64,000 nucleotides of DNA from Melieria omissa (lineage: Eukaryota; Arthropoda; Insecta; Diptera; Ulidiidae): assembly GCA_963971225.1 (NCBI GenBank), contig CAXARI010000048.1, positions 1 through 64,000 on the forward strand, read 5' to 3'. Below the pieces are notes generated by a model, which ran no database searches, had not been told where the DNA came from, and worked only from the letters and a program-made list of their open reading frames with translations. Positions 50,430 through 64,000 of the stretch are shown here, piece after piece (positions within the stretch are counted from its first letter, which is position 1; every line of letters begins with the position of its first letter). The position numbers were made by a program, and so were the translations under genes.

Positions 50430-53400
50430 TGGAAAAGCAAAAACCAATACATGTAAAGTTGCCCAAAAAAAATGCAAACAAATTATTTAATTAATTGAAT
50501 TAGTTGAAAGCACATTGTGCATTTCGCTTGACCCTTAAAATTATAAGTGAAAAAAATATTATGTTCCCATTTGTCATTGCCGAAAGGCCAACCAATCGCC
50601 AAAACAAAAACTACAACAACAAAAGCATCTAATTTTTTTTCATACATACAATTTCTTGAGGCAACAAAACAAAAATCCGCGCAGCCCCAACACGTGTTGC
50701 TTCGTTGCTGTCACAACAACGACTGATTGAAAGAATGCACCTCTGATCTATATAATCAATCAAATGCTTGTGGAACCTAAGTACGCACAATCACTTTAAT
50801 CAAAATGGCGTCAAAATTAAGCCAGAGTGACCACCTTTCACCAATTTGGTAAATAAAAAAAATATCCCCCCGGCAGCATGATCGAAATTATGGCTGTTAA
50901 ATCTCGACCCGTTAACGGATTTTAATAATATTATGCCTTATTATTTAGCTAGACTCGTATGCTTTCTATAATGGTATCAATCATCCTTCTATACCCCAAG
51001 GTTCGAAAGCAAATCGATTTGGAACGGTGACTTTGAAAAAATTGCTACTTGGGTGCAACCACTAAAATGCTTGTCAACACCAAATGCATAAGTGCATATT
51101 AATAAATTTAGCCAGAGTCTTATGCTTTCTATATTGGTCCCTACCTTTTCATTATCCGTCAGGAATAATGAGCATATCGATGCGCAAGGATAACATTGAA
51201 AAACTGCCTATTACAAAATACACACTCACCACTAAAGTGCTTATAGATTCCAAACGGTATGGGTTACGTTAATAAAAAACCCCTTAAAATGTAGCTAGAG
51301 ATTGCAGCTTTATCAAATTATATCAATAATTTGATTACTATTAGGCAATCATGAACAGATCGATGCGCAAGAGTGACATTAAATGGCTGCCTACTGCAAA
51401 ATCGATAAAATGCTTGTAAAATATGATGATTCTAGGTTTATAGAAAAAATAATAACCTTAAAACCTAGCTGGAGTTTTGAGTTTTCATAAATGGGGTCAA
51501 TCTCCTCGCTATCTCAGATAATGCAGGAGAATTTCGTTGTGGAAAAGTGATATCGACCACATGATACATCTATATCAGGGGTGCCAAAAATCTTCTTATG
51601 GAAAAGCAAAAACCAATACATGTAAAGTTGACCAAAAAAATGCAAACAAATTATTTAATTAATTGAATTAGTTGAAAGCACATTGTGCATTTCGCTTGAC
51701 CCTTAAAATTATAAGTGAAAAAAATATAATGTTCCCATTTGTCATTGCCGAAAGGCCAACCAATCGCCAAAACAAAAACTACAACAACAAAAGCATCTAA
51801 TTTTTTTTCATACATACAATTTCTTGAGGCAACAAAACAAAAATCCGCGCAGCCCCCACACGTGTTGCTTCGTTGCTGTCACAACAACGACTGATTGAAA
51901 GAATGCACCTCTGATCTACATAATCAATCAAATGCTTGTGGAACCTAAGTACGCACAATCACTTTAATCAAAATGGCGTCAAAATTAAGCCAGAGTGACC
52001 ACCTTTCACCAATTTGGTAAATAAAAAAAATATCCCACCGGCAGCATGATCGAAATTATGGCTGTTAAATCTCGACCCGTTAACGGATTTTAATAATATT
52101 ATGCCTTATTATTTAGCTAGACTCGTATGCTTTCTATAATGGTATCAATCATCCTTCTATACCCCAAGGTTCGAAAGCAAATCGATTTGGAACGGTGACT
52201 TTGAAAAAATTGCTACTTGGGTGCAACCACTAAAATGCTTGTCAACACCAAATGCATAAGTGCATATTAATAATTGACCCCTTAAAATTTAGCCAGAGTC
52301 TTATGCTTTCTATATTGGTCCCTACCTTTTCATTATCCTTCAGGAATAATGAGCATATCGATGCGCAAAGATAACATTGAAAAACTGCCTATTACAAAAT
52401 ACACACTCACCACTAAAGTGCTTATAGATTCCAAACGGTATGGGTTACGTTAATAAAAAACCCCTTAAAATGTAGCTAGAGATTGCAGCTTTATCAAATT
52501 AAATCAATAATTTGATTACTATTCCGCAATCATGAACAGATCGATGCGCAAAAGTGACATTAAATGGCTGCCTACTGCAAAATCGATAAAATGCTTGTAA
52601 AATATGATGATTCTAGGTTTATAGAAAAAATAATAACCTTAAAACCTAGCTGGAGTTTTGAGCTTTCATAAATGGGGTCAATCTTCTCGCTATCTCAAAT
52701 AATGCAGGAGAATTTCGTTGTGGAAAAGTGATATCGACCACATGATACATCTATATCAGGGGTGCCAAAAATCTTCTTATGGAAAAGCAAAAACCAATAC
52801 ATGTAAAGTTGCCCAAAAAATGCAAACAAATTATTTAATTAATTGAATTAGTTGAAAGCACATTGTGCATTTCGCTTGACCCTTAAAATTATAAGTGAAA
52901 AAAATATTATGTTCCCATTTGTCATTGCCGAAAGGCCAACCAATCGCCAAAACAAAAACTACAACAACAAAAGCATCTAATTTTTTTTCATACATACAAT
53001 TTCTTGAGGCAACAAAACAAAAATCCGCGCAGCCCCCACACGTGTTGCTTCGTTGCTGTCACAACAACGACTGATTGAAAGAATGCTCCTCTGATCTATA
53101 TAATCAATCAAATGCTTGTGGAACCTAAGTACGCACAATCACTTTCATCAAAATGGCGTCAAAATTAAGCCAGAGTGACCACCTTTCACCAATTTGGTAA
53201 ATAAAAAAAATATCCCCCCGGCAGCATGATCGAAATTATGGCTGTTAAATCTCGACCCGTTAACGGATTTTAATAATATTATGCCTTATTATTTGCCTAG
53301 ACTCGTATGCTTTCTATAATGGTATCAATCATCCTTCTATACCCCAAGGTTCGAAAGCAAATCGATTTGGAACGGTGACTTTGAAAAAATTGCTACTTGG

Positions 53401-56400
53401 GTGCAACCACTAAAATGCTTGTCAACACCAAATGCATAAGTGCATATTAATAATTGACCCCTTAAAATTTAGCCAGAGTCTTATGCTTTCTATATTGGTC
53501 CCTAACTTTTCATTATCCTTCAGGAATAATGAGCATATCGATGCGCAAGGATAACATTGAAAAACTGCCTATTACAAAATACACACTCACCACTAAAGTG
53601 CTTATAGATTCCAAACGGTATGGGTTACGTTAATAAAAAACCCCTTAAAATGTAGCTAGAGATTGCAGCTTTATCAAATTAAATCAATAATTTGATTACT
53701 ATTCGGCAATCATGAACAGATCGGTGCGCAAGAGTGACATTAAATGGCTGCCTACTGCAAAATCGATAAAATGCTTGTAAAATATGATGATTCTAGGTTT
53801 ATAGAAAAAATAATAACCTTAAAACCTAGCTGGAGTTTTGAGTTTTCATAAATGGGGTCAATCTTCTCGTTATCTCAGATAATGCAGGAGAATTTCGTTG
53901 TGGAAAAGTGATATCGACCACATGATACATCTATATCAGGGGTGCCAAAAATCTTCTTATGGAAAAGCAAAAACCAATACATGTAAAGTTGACCAAAAAA
54001 ATGCAAACAAATTATTTAATTAATTGAATTAGTTGAAAGCACATTGTGCATTTCGCTTGACCCTCACAATTATAAGTGAAAAAAATATAATGTTCCCATT
54101 TTTCATTGCCGAAAGGCCAACCAATCGCCAACACAAAAAACATACACACAAAAACTACAACAACAAAAGCATCTAATTTTTTTTCATACATACAATTTCT
54201 TGAGGCAACAAAACAAAAATCCGCGCAGCCCCCACACGTGTTGCTTCGTTGCTGTCACAACAACGACTGATTGAAAGAATGCACCTCTGATCTATATAAT
54301 CAATCAAATGCTTGTGGAACCTAAGTACGCACAATCACTTTAATCAAAATGGCGTCAAAATTAAGCCAGAGTGACCACCTTTCACCAATTTGGTAAATAA
54401 AAAAAATATCCCCCCGGCAGCATGATCGAAATTATGGCTGTTAAATCTCGACCCGTTAACGGATTTTAATAATATTATGCCTTATTATTTGCCTAGACTC
54501 GTATGCTTTCTATAATGGTATCAATCATCCTTCTATACCCCAAGGTTCGAAAGCAAATCGATTTGGAACGGTGACTTTGAAAAAATTGCTACTTGGGTGC
54601 AACCACTAAAATGCTTGTCAACACCAAATGCATAAGTGCATATTAATAATTGACCCCTTAAAATTTAGCCAGAGTCTTATGCTTTCTATATTGGTCCCTA
54701 ACTTTTCATTATCCTTCAGGAATAATGAGCATATCGATGCGCAAGGATAACATTGAAAAACTGCCTATTACAAAATACACACTCACCACTAAAGTGCTTA
54801 TAGATTCCAAACGGTATGGGTTACGTTAATAAAAAACCCCTTAAAATGTAGCTAGAGATAGCAGCTTTATCAAATTAAATCAATAATTTGATTACTATTC
54901 GGCAATCATGAACAGATCGGTGCGCAAGAATGACATTAAATGGCTGCCTACTGCAAAATCGATAAAATGCTTGTAAAATATGATGATTCTAGGTTTATAG
55001 AAAAAATAATAACCTTAAAACCTAGCTGGAGTTTTGAGTTTTCATAAATGGGGTCAATCTTCTCGTTATCTCAGATAATGCAGGAGAATTTCGTTGTGGA
55101 AAAGTGATATCGACCACATGATACATCTATATCAGGGGTGCCAAAAATCTTCTTATGGAAAAGCAAAAACCAATACATGTAAAGTTGACCAAAAAAATGC
55201 AAACAAATTATTTAATTAATTGAATTAGTTGAAAGCACATTGTGCATTTCGCTTGACCCTTACAATTATAAGTGAAAAAAATATAATGTTCCCATTTTTC
55301 ATTGCCGAAAGGCCAACCAATCGCCAACACAAAAAACATACACACAAAAACTACAACAACAAAAGCATCTAAGTTTTTTTCATACATACAATTTCTTGAG
55401 GCAACAAAACAAAAATCCGCGCAGCCCCCACACGTGTTGCTTCGTTGCTGTCACAACAACGACTGATTGAAAGAATGCACCTCTGATCTATATAATCAAT
55501 CAAATGCTTGTGGAACCTAAGTACGCACAATCACTTTAATCAAAATGGCGTCAAAATTAAGCCAGAGTGACCACCTTTCACCAATTTGGTAAATACAAAA
55601 AATATCCCCCCGACAGCATGATCGAAATTATGGCTGTTAAATCTCGACCCGTTAACGGATTTTAATAATATTATGCCTTATTATTTAGCTAGACTCGTAT
55701 GCTTTCTATAATGGCATCAATCATCCTTCTATACCCCAAGGTTCGAAAGCAAATCGATTTGGAACGGTGACTTTGAAAAAATTGCTACTTGGGTGCAACC
55801 ACTAAAATGCTTGTCAACACCAAATGCATAAGTGCATATTAATAATTGACCCCTTAAAATTTAGCCAGAGTCTTATGCTTTCTATAATGGTCGCTACCTT
55901 TTCATTATCCGTCAGGAATAATGAGCATATCTATGCGCAAAGATAACATTGAAAAACTGCCTATTACAAAATACACACTCACCACTAAAGTGCGTATAGA
56001 TTCCAAACGGTATGGGTTACGTTAATAAAAAACCCCTTAAAATGTAGCTAGAGATTGCAGCTTTATCAAATTAAATCAATAATTTTTTTACTATTAGGCA
56101 ATCATGAACAGATCGATGCGCAAGAGTGACATTAAATGGCTGCCTACTGCAAAATCGATAAAATGCTTGTAAAATATGATGATTCTAGGTTTATAGAAAA
56201 AATAATAACCTTAAAACCTAGCTGGAGTTTTGAGCTTTCATAAATGGGGTCAATCTTCTCGCTATCTCAGATAATGCAGGAGAATTTCGTTGTGGAAAAG
56301 TGATATCGACCACATGATACATCTATATCAGGGGTGCCCAAAATCTTCTTATGGAAAAGCAAAAACCAATACATGTAAAGTTGCCCAAAAAAAATGCAAA

Positions 56401-59400
56401 CAAATTATTTAATTAATTGAATTAGTTGAAAGCACATTGTGCATTTCGCTTGACCCTTAAAATTATAAGTGAAAAAAATATTATGTTCCCATTTGTCATT
56501 GCCGAAAGGCCAACCAATCGCCAAAACAAAAACTACAACAACAAAAGCATCTAATTTTTTTTCATACATACAATTTCTTGAGGCAACAAAACAAAAATCC
56601 GCGCAGCCCCAACACGTGTTGCTTCGTTGCTGTCACAACAACGACTGATTGAAAGAATGCACCTCTGATCTATATAATCAATCAAATGCTTGTGGAACCT
56701 AAGTACGCACAATCACTTTAATCAAAATGGCGTCAAAATTAAGCCAGAGTGACCACCTTTCACCAATTTGGTAAATAAAAAAAATATCCCCCCGGCAGCA
56801 TGATCGAAATTATGGCTGTTAAATCTCGACCCGTTAACGGATTTTAATAATATTATGCCTTATTATTTAGCTAGACTCGTATGCTTTCTATAATGGTATC
56901 AATCATCCTTCTATACCCCAAGGTTCGAAAGCAAATCGATTTGGAACGGTGACTTTGAAAAAATTGCTACTTGGGTGCAACCACTAAAATGCTTGTCAAC
57001 ACCAAATGCATAAGTGCATATTAATAAATTTAGCCAGAGTCTTATGCTTTCTATATTGGTCCCTACCTTTTCATTATCCGTCAGGAATAATGAGCATATC
57101 GATGCGCAAGGATAACATTGAAAAACTGCCTATTACAAAATACACACTCACCACTAAAGTGCTTATAGATTCCAAACGGTATGGGTTACGTTAATAAAAA
57201 ACCCCTTAAAATGTAGCTAGAGATAGCAGCTTTATCAAATTAAAACAATAATTTGATTACTATTCGGCAATCATGAACAGATCGGTGCGCAAGAGTGACA
57301 TTAAATGGCTGCCTACTGCAAAATCGATAAAATGCTTGTAAAATATGATGATTCTAGGTTTATAGAAAAAATAATAACCTTAAAACCTAGCTGGAGTTTT
57401 GAGTTTTCATAAATGGGGTCAATCTTCTCGTTATCTCAGATAATGCAGGAGAATTTCGTTGTGGAAAAGTGATATCGACCACATGATACATCTATATCAG
57501 GGGTGCCAAAAATCTTCTTATGGAAAAGCAAAAACCAATACATGTAAAGTTGACCAAAAAAATGCAAACAAATTATTTAATTAATTGAATTAGTTGAAAG
57601 CACATTGTGCATTTCGCTTGACCCTTACAATTATAAGTGAAAAAAATATAATGTTCCCATTTTTCATTGCCGAAAGGCCAACCAATCGCCAACACAAAAA
57701 ACATACACACAAAAACTACAACAACAAAAGCATCTAAGTTTTTTTCATACATAGAATTTCTTGAGGCAACAAAACAAAAATCCGCGCAGCCCCCACACGT
57801 GTTGCTTCGTTGCTGTCACAACAACGACTGATTGAAAGAATGCACCTCTGATCTATATAATCAATCAAATGCTTGTGGAACCTAAGTACGCACAATCACT
57901 TTAATCAAAATGGCGTCAAAATTAAGCCAGAGTGACCACCTTTCACCAATTTGGTAAATAAAAAAAATATCCCCCCGACAGCATGATCGAAATTATGGCT
58001 GTTAAATCTCGACCCGTTAACGGATTTTAATAATATTATGCCTTATTATTTAGCTAGACTCGTATGCTTTCTATAATGGTATCAATCATCCTTCTATACC
58101 CCAAGGTTCGAAAGCAAATCGATTTGGAACGGTGACTTTGAAAAAATTGCTACTTGGGTGCAACCACTAAAATGCTTGTCAACACCAAATGCATAAGTGC
58201 ATATTAATAATTGACCCCTTAAAATTTAGCCAGAGTCTTATGCTTTCTATATTGGTCACTAACTTTTCATTATCCTTCAGGAATAATGAGCATATCGATG
58301 CGCAAGGATAACATTGAAAAACTGCGTATTACAAAATACACACTCACCACTAAAGTGCTTATAGATTCCAAACGGTATGGGTTACGTTAATAAAAAACCC
58401 CTTAAAATGTAGCTAGAGATTGCAGCTTTATCAAATTAAATCAATAATTTCATTACTATTCGGCAATCATGAACAGATCGATGCGCAAGAGTGACATTAA
58501 ATGGCTGCCTACTGCAAAATCGATAAAATGCTTGTAAAATATGATGATTCTAGGTTTATAGAAAAAATAATAACCCTAAAACCTAGCTGGAGTTTTGAGC
58601 TTTCATAAATGGGGTCAATCTTCTCGCTATCTCAAATAATGCAGGAGAATTTCGTTGTGGAAAAGTGATATCGACCACATGATACATCTATATCAGGGGT
58701 GCCCAAAATCTTCTTATGGAAAAGCAAAAACCAATACATGTAAAGTTGCCCAAAAAAAATGCAAACAAATTATTTAATTAATTGAATTAGTTGAAAGCAC
58801 ATTGTGCATTTCGCTTGACCCTTAAAATTATAAGTGAAAAAAATATTATGTTCCCATTTGTCATTGCCGAAAGGCCAACCAATCGCCAAAACAAAAACTA
58901 CAACAACAAAAGCATCTAATTTTTTTTCATACATACAATTTCTTGAGGCAACAAAACAAAAATCCGCGCAGCCCCAACACGTGTTGCTTCGTTGCTGTCA
59001 CAACAACGACTGATTGAAAGAATGCACCTCTGATCTATATAATCAATCAAATGCTTGTGGAACCTAAGTACGCACAATCACTTTAATCAAAATGGCGTCA
59101 AAATTAAGCCAGAGTGACCACCTTTCACCAATTTGGTAAATAAAAAAAATATCCCCCCGGCAGCATGATCGAAATTATGGCTGTTAAATCTCGACCCGTT
59201 AACGGATTTTAATAATATTATGCCTTATTATTTAGCTAGACTCGTATGCTTTCTATAATGGTATCAATCATCCTTCTATACCCCAAGGTTCGAAAGCAAA
59301 TCGATTTGGAACGGTGACTTTGAAAAAATTGCTACTTGGGTGCAACCACTAAAATGCTTGTCAACACCAAATGCATAAGTGCATATTAATAAATTTAGCC

Positions 59401-62400
59401 AGAGTCTTATGCTTTCTATATTGGTCCCTACCTTTTCATTATCCGTCAGGAATAATGAGCATATCGATGCGCAAGGATAACATTGAAAAACTGCCTATTA
59501 CAAAATACACACTCACCACTAAAGTGCTTATAGATTCCAAACGGTATGGGTTACGTTAATAAAAAACCCCTTAAAATGTAGCTAGAGATTGCAGCTTTAT
59601 CAAATTATATCAATAATTTGATTACTATTAGGCAATCATGAACAGATCGATGCGCAAGAGTGACATTAAATGGCTGCCTACTGCAAAATCGATAAAATGC
59701 TTGTAAAATATGATGATTCTAGGTTTATAGAAAAAATAATAACCTTAAAACCTAGCTGGAGTTTTGAGTTTTCATAAATGGGGTCAATCTCCTCGCTATC
59801 TCAGATAATGCAGGAGAATTTCGTTGTGGAAAAGTGATATCGACCACATGATACATCTATATCAGGGGTGCCAAAAATCTTCTTATGGAAAAGCAAAAAC
59901 CAATACATGTAAAGTTGACCAAAAAAATGCAAACAAATTATTTAATTAATTGAATTAGTTGAAAGCACATTGTGCATTTCGCTTGACCCTTAAAATTATA
60001 AGTGAAAAAAATATAATGTTCCCATTTGTCATTGCCGAAAGGCCAACCAATCGCCAAAACAAAAACTACAACAACAAAAGCATCTAATTTTTTTTCATAC
60101 ATACAATTTCTTGAGGCAACAAAACAAAAATCCGCGCAGCCCCCACACGTGTTGCTTCGTTGCTGTCACAACAACGACTGATTGAAAGAATGCACCTCTG
60201 ATCTACATAATCAATCAAATGCTTGTGGAACCTAAGTACGCACAATCACTTTAATCAAAATGGCGTCAAAATTAAGCCAGAGTGACCACCTTTCACCAAT
60301 TTGGTAAATAAAAAAAATATCCCACCGGCAGCATGATCGAAATTATGGCTGTTAAATCTCGACCCGTTAACGGATTTTAATAATATTATGCCTTATTATT
60401 TAGCTAGACTCGTATGCTTTCTATAATGGTATCAATCATCCTTCTATACCCCAAGGTTCGAAAGCAAATCGATTTGGAACGGTGACTTTGAAAAAATTGC
60501 TACTTGGGTGCAACCACTAAAATGCTTGTCAACACCAAATGCATAAGTGCATATTAATAATTGACCCCTTAAAATTTAGCCAGAGTCTTATGCTTTCTAT
60601 ATTGGTCCCTACCTTTTCATTATCCTTCAGGAATAATGAGCATATCGATGCGCAAAGATAACATTGAAAAACTGCCTATAACAAAATCCACACTCACCAC
60701 TAAAGTGCTTATAGATTCCAAACGGTATGGGTTACGTTAATAAAAAACCCCTTAAAATGTAGCTAGAGATTGCAGCTTTATCAAATTAAATCAATAATTT
60801 GATTACTATTCCGCAATCATGAACAGATCGATGCGCAAAAGTGACATTAAATGGCTGCCTACTGCAAAATCGATAAAATGCTTGTAAAATATGATGATTC
60901 TAGGTTTATAGAAAAAATAATAACCTTAAAACCTAGCTGGAGTTTTGAGCTTTCATAAATGGGGTCAATCTTCTCGCTATCTCAAATAATGCAGGAGAAT
61001 TTCGTTGTGGAAAAGTGATATCGACCACATGATACATCTATATCAGGGGTGCCAAAAATCTTCTTATGGAAAAGCAAAAACCAATACATGTAAAGTTGCC
61101 CAAAAAATGCAAACAAATTATTTAATTAATTGAATTAGTTGAAAGCACATTGTGCATTTCGCTTGACCCTTAAAATTATAAGTGAAAAAAATATTATGTT
61201 CCCATTTGTCATTGCCGAAAGGCCAACCAATCGCCAAAACAAAAACTACAACAACAAAAGCATCTAATTTTTTTTCATACATACAATTTCTTGAGGCAAC
61301 AAAACAAAAATCCGCGCAGCCCCCACACGTGTTGCTTCGTTGCTGTCACAACAACGACTGATTGAAAGAATGCTCCTCTGATCTATATAATCAATCAAAT
61401 GCTTGTGGAACCTAAGTACGCACAATCACTTTCATCAAAATGGCGTCAAAATTAAGCCAGAGTGACCACCTTTCACCAATTTGGTAAATAAAAAAAATAT
61501 CCCACCGGCAGCATGATCGAAATTATGGCTGTTAAATCTCGACCCGTTAACGGATTTTAATAATATTATGCCTTATTATTTGCCTAGACTCGTATGCTTT
61601 CTATAATGGTATCAATCATCCTTCTATACCCCAAGGTTCGAAAGCAAATCGATTTGGAACGGTGACTTTGAAAAAATTGCTACTTGGGTGCAACCACTAA
61701 AATGCTTGTCAACACCAAATGCATAAGTGCATATTAATAATTGACCCCTTAAAATTTAGCCAGAGTCTTATGCTTTCTATATTGGTCCCTAACTTTTCAT
61801 TATCCTTCAGGAATAATGAGCATATCAATGCGCAAGGATAACATTGAAAAACTGCCTATTACAAAATACACACTCACCACTAAAGTGCTTATAGATTCCA
61901 AACGGTATGGGTTACGTTAATAAAAAACCCCTTAAAATGTAGCTAGAGATTGCAGCTTTATCAAATTAAATCAATAATTTGATTACTATTCGGCAATCAT
62001 GAACAGATCGGTGCGCAAGAGTGACATTAAATGGCTGCCTACTGCAAAATCGATAAAATGCTTGTAAAATATGATGATTCTAGGTTTATAGAAAAAATAA
62101 TAACCTTAAAACCTAGCTGGAGTTTTGAGTTTTCATAAATGGGGTCAATCTTCTCGTTATCTCAGATAATGCAGGAGAATTTCGTTGTGGAAAAGTGATA
62201 TCGACCACATGATACATCTATATCAGGGGTGCCAAAAATCTTCTTATGGAAAAGCAAAAACCAATACATGTAAAGTTGACCAAAAAAATGCAAACAAATT
62301 ATTTAATTAATTGAATTAGTTGAAAGCACATTGTGCATTTCGCTTGACCCTCACAATTATAAGTGAAAAAAATATAATGTTCCCATTTTTCATTGCCGAA

Positions 62401-64000
62401 AGGCCAACCAATCGCCAACACAAAAAACATACACACAAAAACTACAACAACAAAAGCATCTAATTTTTTTTCATACATACAATTTCTTGAGGCAACAAAA
62501 CAAAAATCCGCGCAGCCCCCACACGTGTTGCTTCGTTGCTGTCACAACAACGACTGATTGAAAGAATGCACCTCTGATCTATATAATCAATCAAATGCTT
62601 GTGGAACCTAAGTACGCACAATCACTTTAATCAAAATGGCGTCAAAATTAAGCCAGAGTGACCACCTTTCACCAATTTGGTAAATAAAAAAAATATCCCC
62701 CCGGCAGCATGATCGAAATTATGGCTGTTAAATCTCGACCCGTTAACGGATTTTAATAATATTATGCCTTATTATTTGCCTAGACTCGTATGCTTTCTAT
62801 AATGGTATCAATCATCCTTCTATACCCCAAGGTTCGAAAGCAAATCGATTTGGAACGGTGACTTTGAAAAAATTGCTACTTGGGTGCAACCACTAAAATG
62901 CTTGTCAACACCAAATGCATAAGTGCATATTAATAATTGACCCCTTAAAATTTAGCCAGAGTCTTATGCTTTCTATATTGGTCCCTAACTTTTCATTATC
63001 CTTCAGGAATAATGAGCATATCGATGCGCAAGGATAACATTGAAAAACTGCCTATTACAAAATACACACTCACCACTAAAGTGCTTATAGATTCCAAACG
63101 GTATGGGTTACGTTAATAAAAAACCCCTTAAAATGTAGCTAGAGATAGCAGCTTTATCAAATTAAATCAATAATTTGATTACTATTCGGCAATCATGAAC
63201 AGATCGGTGCGCAAGAATGACATTAAATGGCTGCCTACTGCAAAATCGATAAAATGCTTGTAAAATATGATGATTCTAGGTTTATAGAAAAAATAATAAC
63301 CTTAAAACCTAGCTGGAGTTTTGAGTTTTCATAAATGGGGTCAATCTTCTCGTTATCTCAGATAATGCAGGAGAATTTCGTTGTGGAAAAGTGATATCGA
63401 CCACATGATACATCTATATCAGGGGTGCCAAAAATCTTCTTATGGAAAAGCAAAAACCAATACATGTAAAGTTGACCAAAAAAATGCAAACAAATTATTT
63501 AATTAATTGAATTAGTTGAAAGCACATTGTGCATTTCGCTTGACCCTTACAATTATAAGTGAAAAAAATATAATGTTCCCATTTTTCATTGCCGAAAGGC
63601 CAACCAATCGCCAACACAAAAAACATACACACAAAAACTACAACAACAAAAGCATCTAAGTTTTTTTCATACATACAATTTCTTGAGGCAACAAAACAAA
63701 AATCCGCGCAGCCCCCACACGTGTTGCTTCGTTGCTGTCACAACAACGACTGATTGAAAGAATGCACCTCTGATCTATATAATCAATCAAATGCTTGTGG
63801 AACCTAAGTACGCACAATCACTTTAATCAAAATGGCGTCAAAATTAAGCCAGAGTGACCACCTTTCACCAATTTGGTAAATACAAAAAATATCCCCCCGA
63901 CAGCATGATCGAAATTATGGCTGTTAAATCTCGACCCGTTAACGGATTTTAATAATATTATGCCTTATTATTTAGCTAGACTCGTATGCTTTCTATAATG
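50430..64000. repeat. Higher-order block with 8,287-bp (seven-unit) period
   Basis: Unit markers 50179, 51348, 52529, 53709 and 54905 recur at 58466, 59635, 60816, 61996 and 63192, each offset by exactly 8,287 bp, with matching unit lengths (1169, 1181, 1180, 1196). Rare variants recur at the same offset, e.g. TCAATCTCCTCGCTATC (51498, 59785), CTGATCTACATAATC, GAATGCTCCTCTG and CACTTTCATC. Only occasional differences are visible, e.g. TATCAATGCGC near 61824 against TATCGATGCGC. The second copy runs to the window end, so the right boundary is not visible. Part of the unit (56.3-57.2 kb) also matches 50.4-51.3 kb at 5,922 bp. Confidence 0.85.

Larger units (their letters stand above)
38341..50430. 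repeat. Satellite segment with mixed unit lineages
   Basis: About ten units with both short and long MITE variants, the GTTGACCAAAAAAATG variant in many units, and three units with internal deletions (near 42337, 44599 and 49257). No large transposon interrupts it and no gene is seen. Confidence 0.9.
1..64000. repeat. Complex satellite array, ~1.18-kb unit, about 45 units
   Basis: Nearly all bases outside the large transposons belong to one head-to-tail tandem repeat. The motif ATCATGAACAGATCG (or a close variant) marks each unit. It starts at 527, 1710, 2891, 4071, 5266, 6262, 7457, 12252, 15885, 20677, 24310, 25493, 29127, 30310, 31493, 32676, 33857, 35038, 36220, 37401, 38582, 39780, 40976, 42157, 43325, 44493, 45604, 46800, 47996, 49164, 50179, 51348, 52529, 53709, 54905, 56101, 57270, 58466, 59635, 60816, 61996 and 63192. 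Three further units next to the Tc1-like elements have lost the marker by deletion. Spacings cluster at 1168-1169, 1181-1183 and 1195-1196 bp. The classes come from a 15-16-bp length variant inside the MITE and a 13-bp deletion in subrepeat A. All units share one orientation. No conserved coding frame runs through the unit; scattered short ORFs change with every indel, so I read it as non-coding. Confidence 0.97.

Noticed and set aside
1..64000. CRISPR-like regular repetition.
   Set aside because: Units are ~1.18 kb, continuous and without unique spacers, and there are no cas genes; the context is eukaryotic satellite.
1..64000. Host genes, rRNA spacer or tRNA genes within the unit.
   Set aside because: No rRNA-like block, tRNA-like box A/B structure or exon with a recognisable protein was seen by eye. 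Lengthy open frames occur only in transposases.

Overview
This window is eukaryotic heterochromatin. It is one continuous, AT-rich, complex satellite array with no host gene, rRNA or tRNA that I can recognise. The transposon load (hAT and Tc1/mariner families) and the satellite architecture suggest an insect, most likely a drosophilid-type dipteran, in a pericentromeric or other heterochromatic region. That species guess is inference; I do not recognise the satellite by name.

The array repeats every ~1,181 bp, with common length classes of 1,168-1,169, 1,181-1,183 and 1,195-1,196 bp. About 45 units are present, many of them nearly identical. The unit is itself composite. It contains five diverged copies of an older ~175-bp satellite, called here E, F, A, B and C. 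Copy C is split by a ~338-bp non-autonomous hAT-like element (MITE) with an 8-bp target-site duplication, ATCTATAT. The layers are therefore: an ancestral ~175-bp satellite, a pentamer, a MITE insertion into one subunit, amplification of the composite as a 1.18-kb satellite, later large insertions, and finally larger duplications that copied those insertions as passengers.

Layout: 1-8636, satellite units including two internally deleted ones. 8637-12241, a 3.6-kb hAT-like element that itself carries a 1.6-kb Tc3-like element (10504-12112). 12242-13313, satellite. 13314-14935, a 1.6-kb Tc1-like element. 14936-17061, satellite. 17062-20666, second copy of the hAT-like element with its nested passenger. 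20667-21738, satellite. 21739-23360, second Tc1-like copy. 23361-26555, satellite. 26556-28177, third Tc1-like copy. 28178-64000, uninterrupted satellite with visible higher-order repeats: a 1,183-bp recent amplification at ~29.1-32.7 kb, a 3,544-bp trimer period at ~31.8-38.3 kb, and an 8,287-bp seven-unit period from ~50.4 kb to the window end.

All transposase genes here are dead. The three Tc1-like copies share one nonsense codon and one frameshift, and they sit at the same base of the satellite unit, so they spread by array duplication rather than transposition. The Tc3-like transposase has several stops and frameshifts, and two of its three catalytic acidic positions are changed. I find no new gene system. 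The notable object is the satellite itself: a transposon-containing composite higher-order repeat whose evolutionary steps can be read from the sequence.
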